Source: Halorhodospira halophila
GTDB lineage: Bacteria; Pseudomonadota; Gammaproteobacteria; Nitrococcales; Halorhodospiraceae
NCBI RefSeq assembly: GCF_016653405.1
Contig: NZ_NHSN01000018.1
Coordinates: forward strand, 98,524 to 162,523
DNA length: 64,000 nucleotides
Reading direction: 5' to 3'
The notes beneath the pieces were generated by a model. It was not told the origin of the DNA. It worked only from the letters and a program-made list of their open reading frames with translations, and ran no database searches. Positions 40,094 through 47,959 of the stretch are shown here, piece after piece (within the stretch, counting starts at the first letter, position 1; every line of letters starts with the position of its first letter). The translations under genes were made by a program, and so were the position numbers.

Positions 40094-41050
40094 TTACCCC
40101 TGGGGCTGACCGATCCCCGCAAGCCGCCGGTGCCGGTCGGCCACGAGCTCATCCGGGCTCATCTGCGCGACCCGCCCCCACTCCTCGCGCAGCACCTCGC
40201 GCACGCTCTCGGTCATCGCGTCGTAGTCCCGGTGGGCGCCCCCGAGCGGCTCGGGGATCACGCGATCGACGACCCCCAGGTCGTGCAGCCGCTCGGCCGC
40301 CATCTGCATGGCCTCGGCCGCATCCGCGGCCCGCTCGGAACTCTTCCACAGGATCGAGGCGCACCCCTCTGGCGAAATCACCGAATACACCGAGTAGCGC
40401 AGCATCAGCAGTCGATTGCCAACGCTGATCGCCAGCGCGCCGCCCGACCCGCCTTCACCGATCACGGTGCAGATCACCGGAACGCGCAGCTGTGCCATCT
40501 CGGCCAGATTCCGCGCAATGGCCTCACTCTGTCCGCGCTCTTCGGCGCCGACGCCGGGATAAGCGCCCGGCGTATCGATGAACGTAAAGATCGGCAGACC
40601 GAAGCGCTCCGCCATGCGCATCAGCCGAAGCGCCTTGCGATACCCCTCCGGTCGGGGCATGCCGAAATTGCGCCGCACCTTCTCCTTGGTATCCCGCCCC
40701 TTCTGCTGCCCGATGACCATCACCGGGCGGCCGTCGAAGCGCGCCAGGCCACCGGCGATGGCGGCATCGTCGGCATAGGCTCGGTCACCGTGAAGCTCCT
40801 GGAAATCGGTGAAGATCCGCTCAACGTAGTCGAAGAAGTAGGGGCGCTCGGGATGACGGGCCAGCTGCACGATCTGCCAGGCGCTCAGCGAGGAGAAGAT
40901 CTTCTCCGTCAGCGAGCGGCTCTTGGCCTCGAGGCGCTGGATCTCCTCGTTAATGTTGACCTCGGAATCCTGGCCGACGTTGCGCAGCTCTTCGATCTTG
41001 GCTTCTAGCTCGGCGATCGGCTGCTCGAAATCCAGAAAGTTCTTGGTCAT
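40094..41050 (-). CDS. accA: Acetyl-CoA carboxylase carboxyltransferase subunit alpha
   Basis: A 318-residue subunit of the carboxyltransferase that moves CO2 from carboxybiotin to acetyl-CoA, the first step of fatty acid synthesis. The start [19 protein letters not shown], then [38 protein letters not shown] and [11 protein letters not shown], are diagnostic. It partners with AccD, which is not in the window. It has an extended -10 promoter element at 41114 shared with pyrG. In most relatives dnaE directly precedes accA; here about 9 kb of other genes intervene. Confidence 0.98.
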   Translation of the reverse strand: MTKNFLDFEQPIAELEAKIEELRNVGQDSEVNINEEIQRLEAKSRSLTEKIFSSLSAWQIVQLARHPERPYFFDYVERIFTDFQELHGDRAYADDAAIAGGLARFDGRPVMVIGQQKGRDTKEKVRRNFGMPRPEGYRKALRLMRMAERFGLPIFTFIDTPGAYPGVGAEERGQSEAIARNLAEMAQLRVPVICTVIGEGGSGGALAISVGNRLLMLRYSVYSVISPEGCASILWKSSERAADAAEAMQMAAERLHDLGVVDRVIPEPLGGAHRDYDAMTESVREVLREEWGRVAQMSPDELVADRHRRLAGIGQPQG

Positions 41051-41113
41051 GAGCTCCCCGTTGACCTCTCCGATGGGCGGGCGGATACCACAGGCTAAAT
41101 GCGTCGTGGGCGT

Positions 41114-41126
41114 ACCTTACCAGAAG
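41114..41126 (-). promoter_or_regulatory. Extended -10 element upstream of accA
   Basis: CTTCTGGTAAGGT on the - strand (41126-41114) contains TGGTAAGGT, an extended -10, 63 bases upstream of the accA ATG. It is identical over 13 bases to the element upstream of pyrG. The -35 region is weak. Confidence 0.5.
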
Positions 41127-41155
41127 CGAAACTCCTGTGGGGACGCCGGCTTGGC

Positions 41156-41545
41156 CTAACCAAGGCGGCGCCGGTAGACACTGAGCAGCTGCCCCGGCCC
41201 GGGTCGTCCTCGGGTGGTGACGATCAGCGTCTCGCGCTCGGCCAGATGGGCACCACACTCGCGCACAAGGGTCTGGTAGACCGCGTGGACCACCCCCGAC
41301 CCCTCCAGCGCCAGCAGATCGCTTCGCGGGATACGTACCTCGACCCGGCACCCGGCGACGCTGGTCAGCGCCAGCACATACTCCGTCCCCGCCTGCGCGT
41401 CCCCTTCCGCTTGGTAGCGCTGGGCGACGCCGTCGGCACCCGCGTCCAACGGGGCGAGCAGCGGATCGGCAAAGGCCGCCGCCATCCGCCGGACCGCTTC
41501 CAGCGTCGCCCGTTCCAGGGCATTGTCGCCACTTTCATCGTGCAT
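41156..41545 (-). CDS. Hypothetical protein
   Basis: A 129-residue protein that I do not recognise. The N-terminal helix is rich in Ala, Glu and Arg. Beta-like segments follow, such as TEYVLALTSVAGCRVEVRIPRS and VVHAVYQTLVRECGAHLAERETLIVTTRGRP, with two cysteines and no signal peptide or membrane span. Codon use is like that of its neighbours, and the coding frame is open over its full length. It sits between accA and the divergent FAH-family gene at the edge of the block inserted between accA and dnaE. The frame could be chance, but composition favours a real gene. Confidence 0.55.
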   Translation of the reverse strand: MHDESGDNALERATLEAVRRMAAAFADPLLAPLDAGADGVAQRYQAEGDAQAGTEYVLALTSVAGCRVEVRIPRSDLLALEGSGVVHAVYQTLVRECGAHLAERETLIVTTRGRPGPGQLLSVYRRRLG

Positions 41546-41657
41546 GCCGCCCCCCGATCCGCATCATCCGACCGATCACCGTCGACGACCGGCCCCAAAT
41601 GCGGGACAATGCGGGGCCGACAGGCTTGACCGCAACCCCCAAGGCGGAAACGGCAGC

Positions 41658-42512
41658 ATGCGCATCACCACCGTTGTTCACCAGGGCGTCACCCGGGTCG
41701 CCATCCACGAACAGGGCGACCGCTGGGCCGTCTCACCCGTCGCGGGTGATCTGGGCGGACACCTGTGCGCCGGCACCTTACCCGAGGCCGGCTACGACTG
41801 GCCGCGGGTCACGGCCGAGGCCCTGACGTTCCTGGCTCCGCTGCCGCAGCCACCCCGCAACATCATGTGCCTGGGCCTGAACTACGCCGACCACGCCCGA
41901 GAGTCGCAACAGGCCAAGGGTGACGAGCTGGCGCTGCCCGAGGCGCCGGTGGTCTTTACCAAGGCAACGACCACCGTCGCCGGCCCATACGCGGACTTCC
42001 TCCTCGACCCAGCCGTCACCCGGGAGTTGGACTGGGAGGTGGAGCTCGGCGTGGTGATCGGCCGGGGTGGCCGGCACATCCCGGAGAGCGAGGCACTACA
42101 GCATGTCTTCGGCTATACGGTGATCAACGACCTGTCGGCACGTGACCTGCAATTCCGGCACAAGCAGTTCTTCCTCGGCAAGTCGGTGGACGGCAGCTGC
42201 CCGATGGGGCCCTGGATCACCACCGCCGACGCGGTACCCGATCCCCACGGCCTTGCCCTCTCCTGTCAGGTCAACGGCACCACCCAGCAACAGTCGCATA
42301 CCGGCGAGATGGTCTTCTCCATCCCCGCGGTCATCGCCACGCTCTCGCGGGTCATGACCCTGGTTCCCGGGGATATCATCGCCACCGGCACGCCGGCCGG
42401 CGTCGGTTTTGCCCGCACCCCGCCCCGCTTCCTGCAGGCCGGGGACATCGTCACCTGTGAGGTCGAGGGGCTCGGCACCCTGCGCAACCGCATCGTGGCA
42501 CCGGACCCGTGA
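41658..42512 (+). CDS. Fumarylacetoacetate hydrolase-family enzyme
   Basis: A 284-residue protein of the FAH superfamily, whose members hydrolyse or decarboxylate beta-diketo acids, or tautomerise oxaloacetate. MCLGLNYADHARES, PVVFTKATTTVAG, metal ligands in DWEVELGVVIGRGG and NDLSARDLQF, and VPGDIIATGTPAGVGF follow the 2-hydroxyhepta-2,4-diene-1,7-dioate isomerase/YcgM type. The exact substrate is unknown; an acylpyruvate or oxaloacetate is likely. The position near frd genes would fit oxaloacetate tautomerase, an inhibitor-removal role for succinate dehydrogenase proposed for FAHD-type enzymes. This is inference. Confidence 0.85.
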   Translation: MRITTVVHQGVTRVAIHEQGDRWAVSPVAGDLGGHLCAGTLPEAGYDWPRVTAEALTFLAPLPQPPRNIMCLGLNYADHARESQQAKGDELALPEAPVVFTKATTTVAGPYADFLLDPAVTRELDWEVELGVVIGRGGRHIPESEALQHVFGYTVINDLSARDLQFRHKQFFLGKSVDGSCPMGPWITTADAVPDPHGLALSCQVNGTTQQQSHTGEMVFSIPAVIATLSRVMTLVPGDIIATGTPAGVGFARTPPRFLQAGDIVTCEVEGLGTLRNRIVAPDP

Positions 42513-42522
42513 GCTAACCCCT

Positions 42523-44619
42523 GTGAAAGACGACGTGGTTCCCCCAACCACTCCGGCCCCGGCGCTCTCGAGCAGCCTGACGCAGACCCTCTTCCTGCAC
42601 AGCGAAGACGGGATGCTGATCCTGCGCGATGGGCACTTCATCGCCTGCAACCCGGCGGCTGCCCGCATGCTGGGCTGGGAGGATCCGCAGCAGCTGATCG
42701 GCCTGCGCCCGGAGGCCATCTCCTCGCAACTCCAGCCGGACGGATCGTCGGCGGCGGAGCGGGCACAAAACCTGCTCGAGACCGCACTCATCGAGGGCGC
42801 CCAACGTTTTGAGTGGGTGCACGTTACCCCGCAGGGCGAACACCTTTGGCTGGAGGTGGTGCTCACCCCGCTGCACCTGGAGGACGAGACCCTCTGCTGC
42901 GCCACGCTGCGTGACATCTCTGGGCGCAAGGAGATGGAACGACGCCTGCAGCTGTCGGCCAAGGTCTTCACCGCCACGCGGGACGGGATCCTGATCACCG
43001 ACGCCGAGAGCCGCATCCTCCAGGTCAACGACGCCTTCGCGCGAATGACCGGCTACACCGAGGACGAGCTCATCGGGCTGACGCCGCGGATCCTGCAGTC
43101 GGGCCACCACAACGACGACTTCTACCGGGCCATGTGGGAGTCGATCCAACGGGAGGGTAGCTGGTCCGGCGAACTCTGGGACCGCTCCAAGTACGGCACC
43201 CTGCAGCCGAAGTGGGTGACCATCAGCCGTGTCACCGGGGCCTACGGCGAAGTCGTCAACTACATTGCCGTCTTTAGCGACCTGACCGAGCTCAAACGTT
43301 CCCAGGAGCGGCTGCAGTTCCAGGCCTACCACGATGCGCTCACCGGCCTCGCCAATCGCCTGCTGTTCAAGGACCGCATGGCCCGCGCCCTGGAGCGCTC
43401 GCGACAGTCCGGTGAACAGCTAGCCGTGCTGTTCATCGACCTCGACCACTTCAAGGACGTCAACGACAGCCTCGGTCATACCGCCGGCGATCGCGTCCTC
43501 CGCCAGGTGGCTCACCGCCTCCAGGCGCGCCTCGGCGCCGATGACACCCTGGCGCGACTGGGTGGCGACGAGTTCAGCATCTGCCTGGCCGAGATCCGCG
43601 ACCACCGGGACGCTCTCGCCTGCGCTGAGACCGTCCACCAGGAACTGGAGCGACCGTTCCAGTACAGCCGCCGCTGGTTCCAGTGCCGGTGTAGCATCGG
43701 CATCAGCATGTATCCGGACAACGGCGAGACCGTCGAGGCGCTGGTCCGCAACGCCGACTCGGCGCTGCACAAGGCGAAGGCCGACGGACGCAACACCACG
43801 TGCTTCTACGCCGAGGAGCTGACTGAACATGCCCAGCGCCGGCTGGATCTCGCCCAGGAGATGCGTCAGGGCCTGCAGCGCGGTGAACTGGTCCCCTATT
43901 TCCAGCACCAGGTCGAGCTGCAGACCGGTCAGATCGTGGGCATCGAAGCCCTGGTCCGCTGGCACCACCCGGACCGGGGGCTACTGGCCCCGGGCGCCTT
44001 CATCTCGGTCGCCGAGGAGGTCGGAACCATGGCGGCGCTGGGGGAGGACATCCTCCACCAGGCCTGTCAGCAAGGGCGCACCTGGCTGGACCAGGGACGC
44101 GAGTTCGGGCGCATCGCCGTCAACCTGTCCGGGGCCCAGTTCCACAACGGCAACATCGAAAAGACGGTCCTGCGTACGCTGGAGCAGACCGGCCTGCCGG
44201 CACGGCACCTGGAGCTGGAGATCACCGAGTCGACCATCATGGATCTCAGCCCCCGCACCCTGGAGCGGCTGGCCGCCCTGCGCCGGGCCGGAGTGTCGCT
44301 GAGCATCGACGACTTCGGCACCGGCTACTCGTCCCTGCTCTACCTCAAGCGCCTGCCCATCAACCGGGTCAAGATCGACCGCGGCTTCATCTGGGACATG
44401 GAGACCACGCCGGAATCCCGCTCCATCGTGGAGACCATCCTGCAGCTCGCCCATGTCCTCGGGCTTGAGGTGGTGGCCGAGGGGGTCGAGACCCTGCAGC
44501 AGCGCGACCAGCTCATCGATGCCGGGTGCCGCGTCGGCCAGGGATTCCTCTGGGCACGGCCGGAGCCCCACCCGCGGCTACGCTGCTGTCGCCCCCAGGC
44601 GCCCAACGACCCGCCCTGA
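42523..44619 (+). CDS. PAS-PAS-GGDEF-EAL cyclic-di-GMP enzyme
   Basis: A 698-residue cytoplasmic signalling protein. Two PAS domains (about 20-140 and 145-265, the second with DGILITDAESRILQVNDAF) precede a diguanylate cyclase domain with intact GGDEF at about residues 347-351. The EAL phosphodiesterase domain follows, with EAL near 475, DDFGTGYSSL and KIDRGFI. Both catalytic motifs are intact, so it may make or degrade cyclic di-GMP depending on PAS input. The GTG at 42523 was chosen because the next ATG would lose part of the first PAS domain; no strong SD is visible. It is 11 bases after the FAH gene and likely co-transcribed. Confidence 0.92.
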   Translation: MKDDVVPPTTPAPALSSSLTQTLFLHSEDGMLILRDGHFIACNPAAARMLGWEDPQQLIGLRPEAISSQLQPDGSSAAERAQNLLETALIEGAQRFEWVHVTPQGEHLWLEVVLTPLHLEDETLCCATLRDISGRKEMERRLQLSAKVFTATRDGILITDAESRILQVNDAFARMTGYTEDELIGLTPRILQSGHHNDDFYRAMWESIQREGSWSGELWDRSKYGTLQPKWVTISRVTGAYGEVVNYIAVFSDLTELKRSQERLQFQAYHDALTGLANRLLFKDRMARALERSRQSGEQLAVLFIDLDHFKDVNDSLGHTAGDRVLRQVAHRLQARLGADDTLARLGGDEFSICLAEIRDHRDALACAETVHQELERPFQYSRRWFQCRCSIGISMYPDNGETVEALVRNADSALHKAKADGRNTTCFYAEELTEHAQRRLDLAQEMRQGLQRGELVPYFQHQVELQTGQIVGIEALVRWHHPDRGLLAPGAFISVAEEVGTMAALGEDILHQACQQGRTWLDQGREFGRIAVNLSGAQFHNGNIEKTVLRTLEQTGLPARHLELEITESTIMDLSPRTLERLAALRRAGVSLSIDDFGTGYSSLLYLKRLPINRVKIDRGFIWDMETTPESRSIVETILQLAHVLGLEVVAEGVETLQQRDQLIDAGCRVGQGFLWARPEPHPRLRCCRPQAPNDPP

Positions 44620-44621
44620 GT

Positions 44622-44978
44622 TCACCACCACAGGGCAACAACCGCGCCCACACCGAGCACCCCCGCGACACCGGCGCCGCCGTAGCAGACCCACCAGGTA
44701 CCGCGCCCTGCCGGAATCCCGAGATCGCGCAGGGTATGGTAGATGCGGTGAGCGGCGTGGCAGAGCACCAGCCCCAGCGCGAGGGCCACTGGCACCCCCA
44801 CCACCGGCCGGGCGAACAGCTCGCGGGATGCGTGGTAATCCAGTACCTCGATGCCATGCTCTGCAGCCACGGGCATCACGACGCCGGTCAGCAGGATCAG
44901 CGCCGGGGCGAGCAGCGCGGCGAGTAGGCCCCCGGCACCGAAGAGCAGCCACAGCGGCGGTTCGTGCGAACGCCTCAT
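44622..44978 (-). CDS. frdD: Fumarate reductase membrane subunit D
   Basis: A 118-residue membrane anchor with three hydrophobic spans (about 10-35, 60-80 and 98-117). LLFGAGGLLAALLAPALILLTG and VLCHAAHRIYHTLRDLG match FrdD, including the His-rich span end. FrdC and FrdD bind menaquinone and carry no haem in the E. coli-type enzyme. The ATG overlaps the frdC stop as ATGA, so all four frd genes are coupled. The 3' end abuts the GGDEF-EAL gene with a two-base gap. Confidence 0.92.
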   Translation of the reverse strand: MRRSHEPPLWLLFGAGGLLAALLAPALILLTGVVMPVAAEHGIEVLDYHASRELFARPVVGVPVALALGLVLCHAAHRIYHTLRDLGIPAGRGTWWVCYGGAGVAGVLGVGAVVALWW

Positions 44979-45373
44979 CGGACGCCTCCCAGGAGATAGA
45001 GCCACACCCCGCCCGAGAGGGCCACCGAGACCACCCAGGCACCCCGCACGACCGCCCGGTCGGTGGGCCTGCGGCCCCGCCAGCGCAGGACCGGCAGCGT
45101 CAGGGGCAGCAACCGGAACCAGGTGACAGCGTGGTAGGCGGCGGCCAACAGAGCGGCCAGGTGGAGGCCGAACAACCAGGGGCTGCCGTGCAGGTCCCGC
45201 CACCCTTGGTAGGCGGCTTCCCCAGCAGCAAGGGCCAACAGTCCGGCAAGCAGCCAGAGCGCATAAAGGCCCAGCAGGACGCTGCTGCCTTCGCGCAACA
45301 GGTAGCGGCGGTAGGCCGGATGCCGCTCCCACCAACCGCGCATGGTCGGACGGTAGACGCGCGCTCGGCTCAT
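44975..45373 (-). CDS. frdC: Fumarate reductase membrane subunit C
   Basis: A 132-residue membrane anchor. The polar N-terminus YRPTMRGWWERHPAYRRYLLREGSS is the FrdC signature and holds the conserved Arg residues near the quinone site. Three hydrophobic spans lie at about 30-52, 65-88 and 108-129. It begins with ATG overlapping the frdB stop. A two-peptide haem-free anchor indicates an E. coli-type quinol:fumarate reductase rather than a succinate dehydrogenase with SdhC/SdhD. Confidence 0.92.
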   Translation of the reverse strand: MSRARVYRPTMRGWWERHPAYRRYLLREGSSVLLGLYALWLLAGLLALAAGEAAYQGWRDLHGSPWLFGLHLAALLAAAYHAVTWFRLLPLTLPVLRWRGRRPTDRAVVRGAWVVSVALSGGVWLYLLGGVR

Positions 45374-46134
45374 TCCGATCCCTCCTGTCGACGACGACCG
45401 GGCCGCAGCCAGTCGAGCAAGTACCGCGCGCTGCTGCCGGGCTTGTTCTGATTGATGGCCCGCGCGGGATCGACCCCCTTGGGGCAGACCTCGGAGCAGT
45501 GGCCGACCAGCGTGCAGCCCCAGACCCCCTGTTCGGCATCAACCACCGCGTGCCGCAACTCGCTACCTGCGTCACGGCTGTCCAGGTTGTAGCGCTGGAG
45601 TAGCGCCAGGGCCCCGGGGCCGACAAAGTCCGGATGCCAACCGTACTGCGGGCAGGCGGCATAGCAGAGCAGGCAGTTGATGCACTGGGCGTACGCGTAG
45701 TAATCCGTCATCTGCTCCGGCGTCTGCCGATAGGTCCCCTCGGCCGCCGTCCGTTCCCCGGCCGGGATCAGGTAGGCGTGCACCGTCTCGAGCTTCTCGA
45801 GGAAGTCGCTCTGATCGATGACCAGATCCCGCTGCACGGGGAAGTGGTCCAGTGCCGACACCCACACCGGCCCCGGCGCGTAGTCGCGGAGGAAGACATG
45901 GCAGGCCAGCTCGGGTTCGCCGTCGATCATGCAGCCACAGCTACCGCAGATCGCCATGCGACAGGACCAGCGGAAGGTCAGGCTGCCATCGAGGTGATCC
46001 TTGATGTACTGCAGCCCCTCGAGCACGGACATATCCGGCGTGTACGGCACGGCATAGCGCTGCCAGCGCGGTTCGGCGTCCTGTTCCGGGTGGAAACGCT
46101 GCACCGCCAGAGTGATCCGCTGCGATTCGCTCAT
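45370..46134 (-). CDS. frdB: Fumarate reductase iron-sulfur subunit
   Basis: A 254-residue subunit. An N-terminal plant-ferredoxin-type domain has the [2Fe-2S] cysteines in SCRMAICGSCGCMIDGEPELAC. The C-terminal domain has CINCLLCYAACPQY and CTLVGHCSEVCPKGVDPA for the [4Fe-4S] and [3Fe-4S] clusters. It passes electrons from quinol through FrdCD to FrdA. The ATG overlaps the frdA stop. Confidence 0.96.
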   Translation of the reverse strand: MSESQRITLAVQRFHPEQDAEPRWQRYAVPYTPDMSVLEGLQYIKDHLDGSLTFRWSCRMAICGSCGCMIDGEPELACHVFLRDYAPGPVWVSALDHFPVQRDLVIDQSDFLEKLETVHAYLIPAGERTAAEGTYRQTPEQMTDYYAYAQCINCLLCYAACPQYGWHPDFVGPGALALLQRYNLDSRDAGSELRHAVVDAEQGVWGCTLVGHCSEVCPKGVDPARAINQNKPGSSARYLLDWLRPGRRRQEGSE

Positions 46135-47903
46135 GCCTGCGCCTCCCCTTCAGCGCCGTAGGCCCGCCGCCGCGGCGCAGAGCGGGTAACGGTCACCGGC
46201 GCATGGTCGATCACGGGGCCCGTCCCGTCACCGGGGTAGGCCAGGGTATGAACCAGATAGCGCTCGTCATCACGCTCGCTATAGGCGTCATCGCGCACGT
46301 GGGCGCCGCGGGACTCCTTGCGTGCCCGCGCCGACCAGGCCATCGCCTCAGCCACCTGCAGGCTGGCCCCGAACTCCATCGCAGTCAGCCACTCGGTGTT
46401 GTATGTCCGGCTGCGGTCGTCGAGGCGGATGCCGCGTCGCAGGCGCTCGCGCAGCGCCGCCAGCGTCGTGCACGCCTGCTCCAGGCCGGCCTCGTTGCGA
46501 AAGATCCCCACCCCCTGTTCCATGGCCCGATTGAGATCCGCGCGCAGCGTAGCGAGCCGCTCGCCCCTGTCGTTGCGCAGCAGTTCAAGCCGCGGCGCCA
46601 GGGCCTCGGTAGCGAGCTGCTCCACCACGCGCTGCGGCCGCCGCGGTGCCTCGCGGGCGTACTCGGCGGCCGCCTCTCCTGCCGCCCGGCCGAAGACAAG
46701 GAGTTCCGCGAGCGAGTTGGAACCGAGCCGGTTGGCTCCGTGAATCCCGGTGCTGGCGCACTCCCCGGCAGCAAACAGCCCCGACAGGGGGGCGGCACCC
46801 CGGACGTCGGTGGGAATCCCCCCCATGGTGTAGTGGACCGCCGGACGGACGGGGATCGGCTCCCGAACCGGATCCACTCCGGCGTAGCGGCGAGCCACCT
46901 CGGTGATCATGGGCAGCCGCTCTAGGATGCGGTCCTCGCCCAGGTGGCGTAGATCCAGCTGGACTGCCGTGCCCTGCGGCGTGGGCACGGTCCGGCCCGC
47001 CTGGTCCTCGTACCAGAAAGCCTGGGAGAGCCGATCCCGCGGCCCCAGCTCCATGGCTTTCGGACGCGGCCACGGTTCGGTGGGCCCGAGACCGTAGTCC
47101 TGCAGATAGCGACGATCATCCCGGTTGGTCAGGACGCCGCCCTCGCCCCGGCACCCTTCCGTGATCAGGATGCCACTGCCGGGCAGCGTGGTGGGGTGCC
47201 ACTGAACGAACTCCATGTCGCGCAGGGGCACCCCCTGGGCGTGCGCCATGGCCATGCCCTCGCCGGTCACGATGCCGGCGTTGGTGTTCTGCCCGTAGAC
47301 CCGCCCGGCCCCGCCGGTGGCCAGCACCACCGCCGGTGCGCCGAAGCGCACCGGCTTGCCGCTGGCGATCTCCAAGGCCAGTACGCCACAGACCACCCCG
47401 TCGTCGACCAGCAGATCTGAGCAGAAGTATTCGTCGTAGCGCTGAATCCCCGGATAGCGCAGGGAGGTCTGGAACAGCGTATGCAACATGTGGAAGCCGG
47501 TCTTGTCGGCGGCGTACCAGCTGCGCTGGGTCGTCATGCCCCCGAAAAACCGGACATGTACCTGGCCGTCCGCCTGTCGGCTCCACGGGCAACCCCACTG
47601 TTCGAGACGGACCATCTCGCCAGTGCACTCGGCGACAAAGCGTTCAACCACGTCCTGGTCGCACAGCCAATCCCCCCCGGAGACGGTGTCGTTGAAGTGC
47701 CCGTCCAGGCTGTCATCCGCCCGGGCCACACCGGCAGCGCCCCCCTCCGCAGCGACGGTGTGGCTGCGCATGGGCACCACCTTGGAGATCAGCGCGATCC
47801 GCAGCCCAGGGTCGCGCTCGGCCGCCGCGATAGCGGCCCGCAACCCGGCCCCGCCGCCACCAACAACAACCAAGTCGCACTCAATGTCTTCGATCGCCTG
47901 CAA
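46131..47903 (-). CDS. frdA: Fumarate reductase flavoprotein subunit
   Basis: A 590-residue flavoprotein. The FAD dinucleotide fold is DLVVVGGGGAGLRAAIAA. The covalent-flavin histidine lies in MRSHTVAAEGGAAG. Substrate-site motifs include HPTTLPGSGILITEGCRGEGG and HYTMGGIPTDV, and ANRLGSNSLAELLVFG closes the active site. I place the start at the TTG at 47903, preceded by GGGAGG, since the frame upstream has no better codon with a site. As part of frdABCD it reduces fumarate with quinol or, in a phototroph, may work as succinate oxidase feeding the quinone pool. Confidence 0.94.
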   Translation of the reverse strand: MQAIEDIECDLVVVGGGGAGLRAAIAAAERDPGLRIALISKVVPMRSHTVAAEGGAAGVARADDSLDGHFNDTVSGGDWLCDQDVVERFVAECTGEMVRLEQWGCPWSRQADGQVHVRFFGGMTTQRSWYAADKTGFHMLHTLFQTSLRYPGIQRYDEYFCSDLLVDDGVVCGVLALEIASGKPVRFGAPAVVLATGGAGRVYGQNTNAGIVTGEGMAMAHAQGVPLRDMEFVQWHPTTLPGSGILITEGCRGEGGVLTNRDDRRYLQDYGLGPTEPWPRPKAMELGPRDRLSQAFWYEDQAGRTVPTPQGTAVQLDLRHLGEDRILERLPMITEVARRYAGVDPVREPIPVRPAVHYTMGGIPTDVRGAAPLSGLFAAGECASTGIHGANRLGSNSLAELLVFGRAAGEAAAEYAREAPRRPQRVVEQLATEALAPRLELLRNDRGERLATLRADLNRAMEQGVGIFRNEAGLEQACTTLAALRERLRRGIRLDDRSRTYNTEWLTAMEFGASLQVAEAMAWSARARKESRGAHVRDDAYSERDDERYLVHTLAYPGDGTGPVIDHAPVTVTRSAPRRRAYGAEGEAQA

Positions 47904-47959
47904 TGCGCCTCCCGGGATCCAGGGCCACGACGGAGGTCCAACCGTCGCGGACGCGGGTG

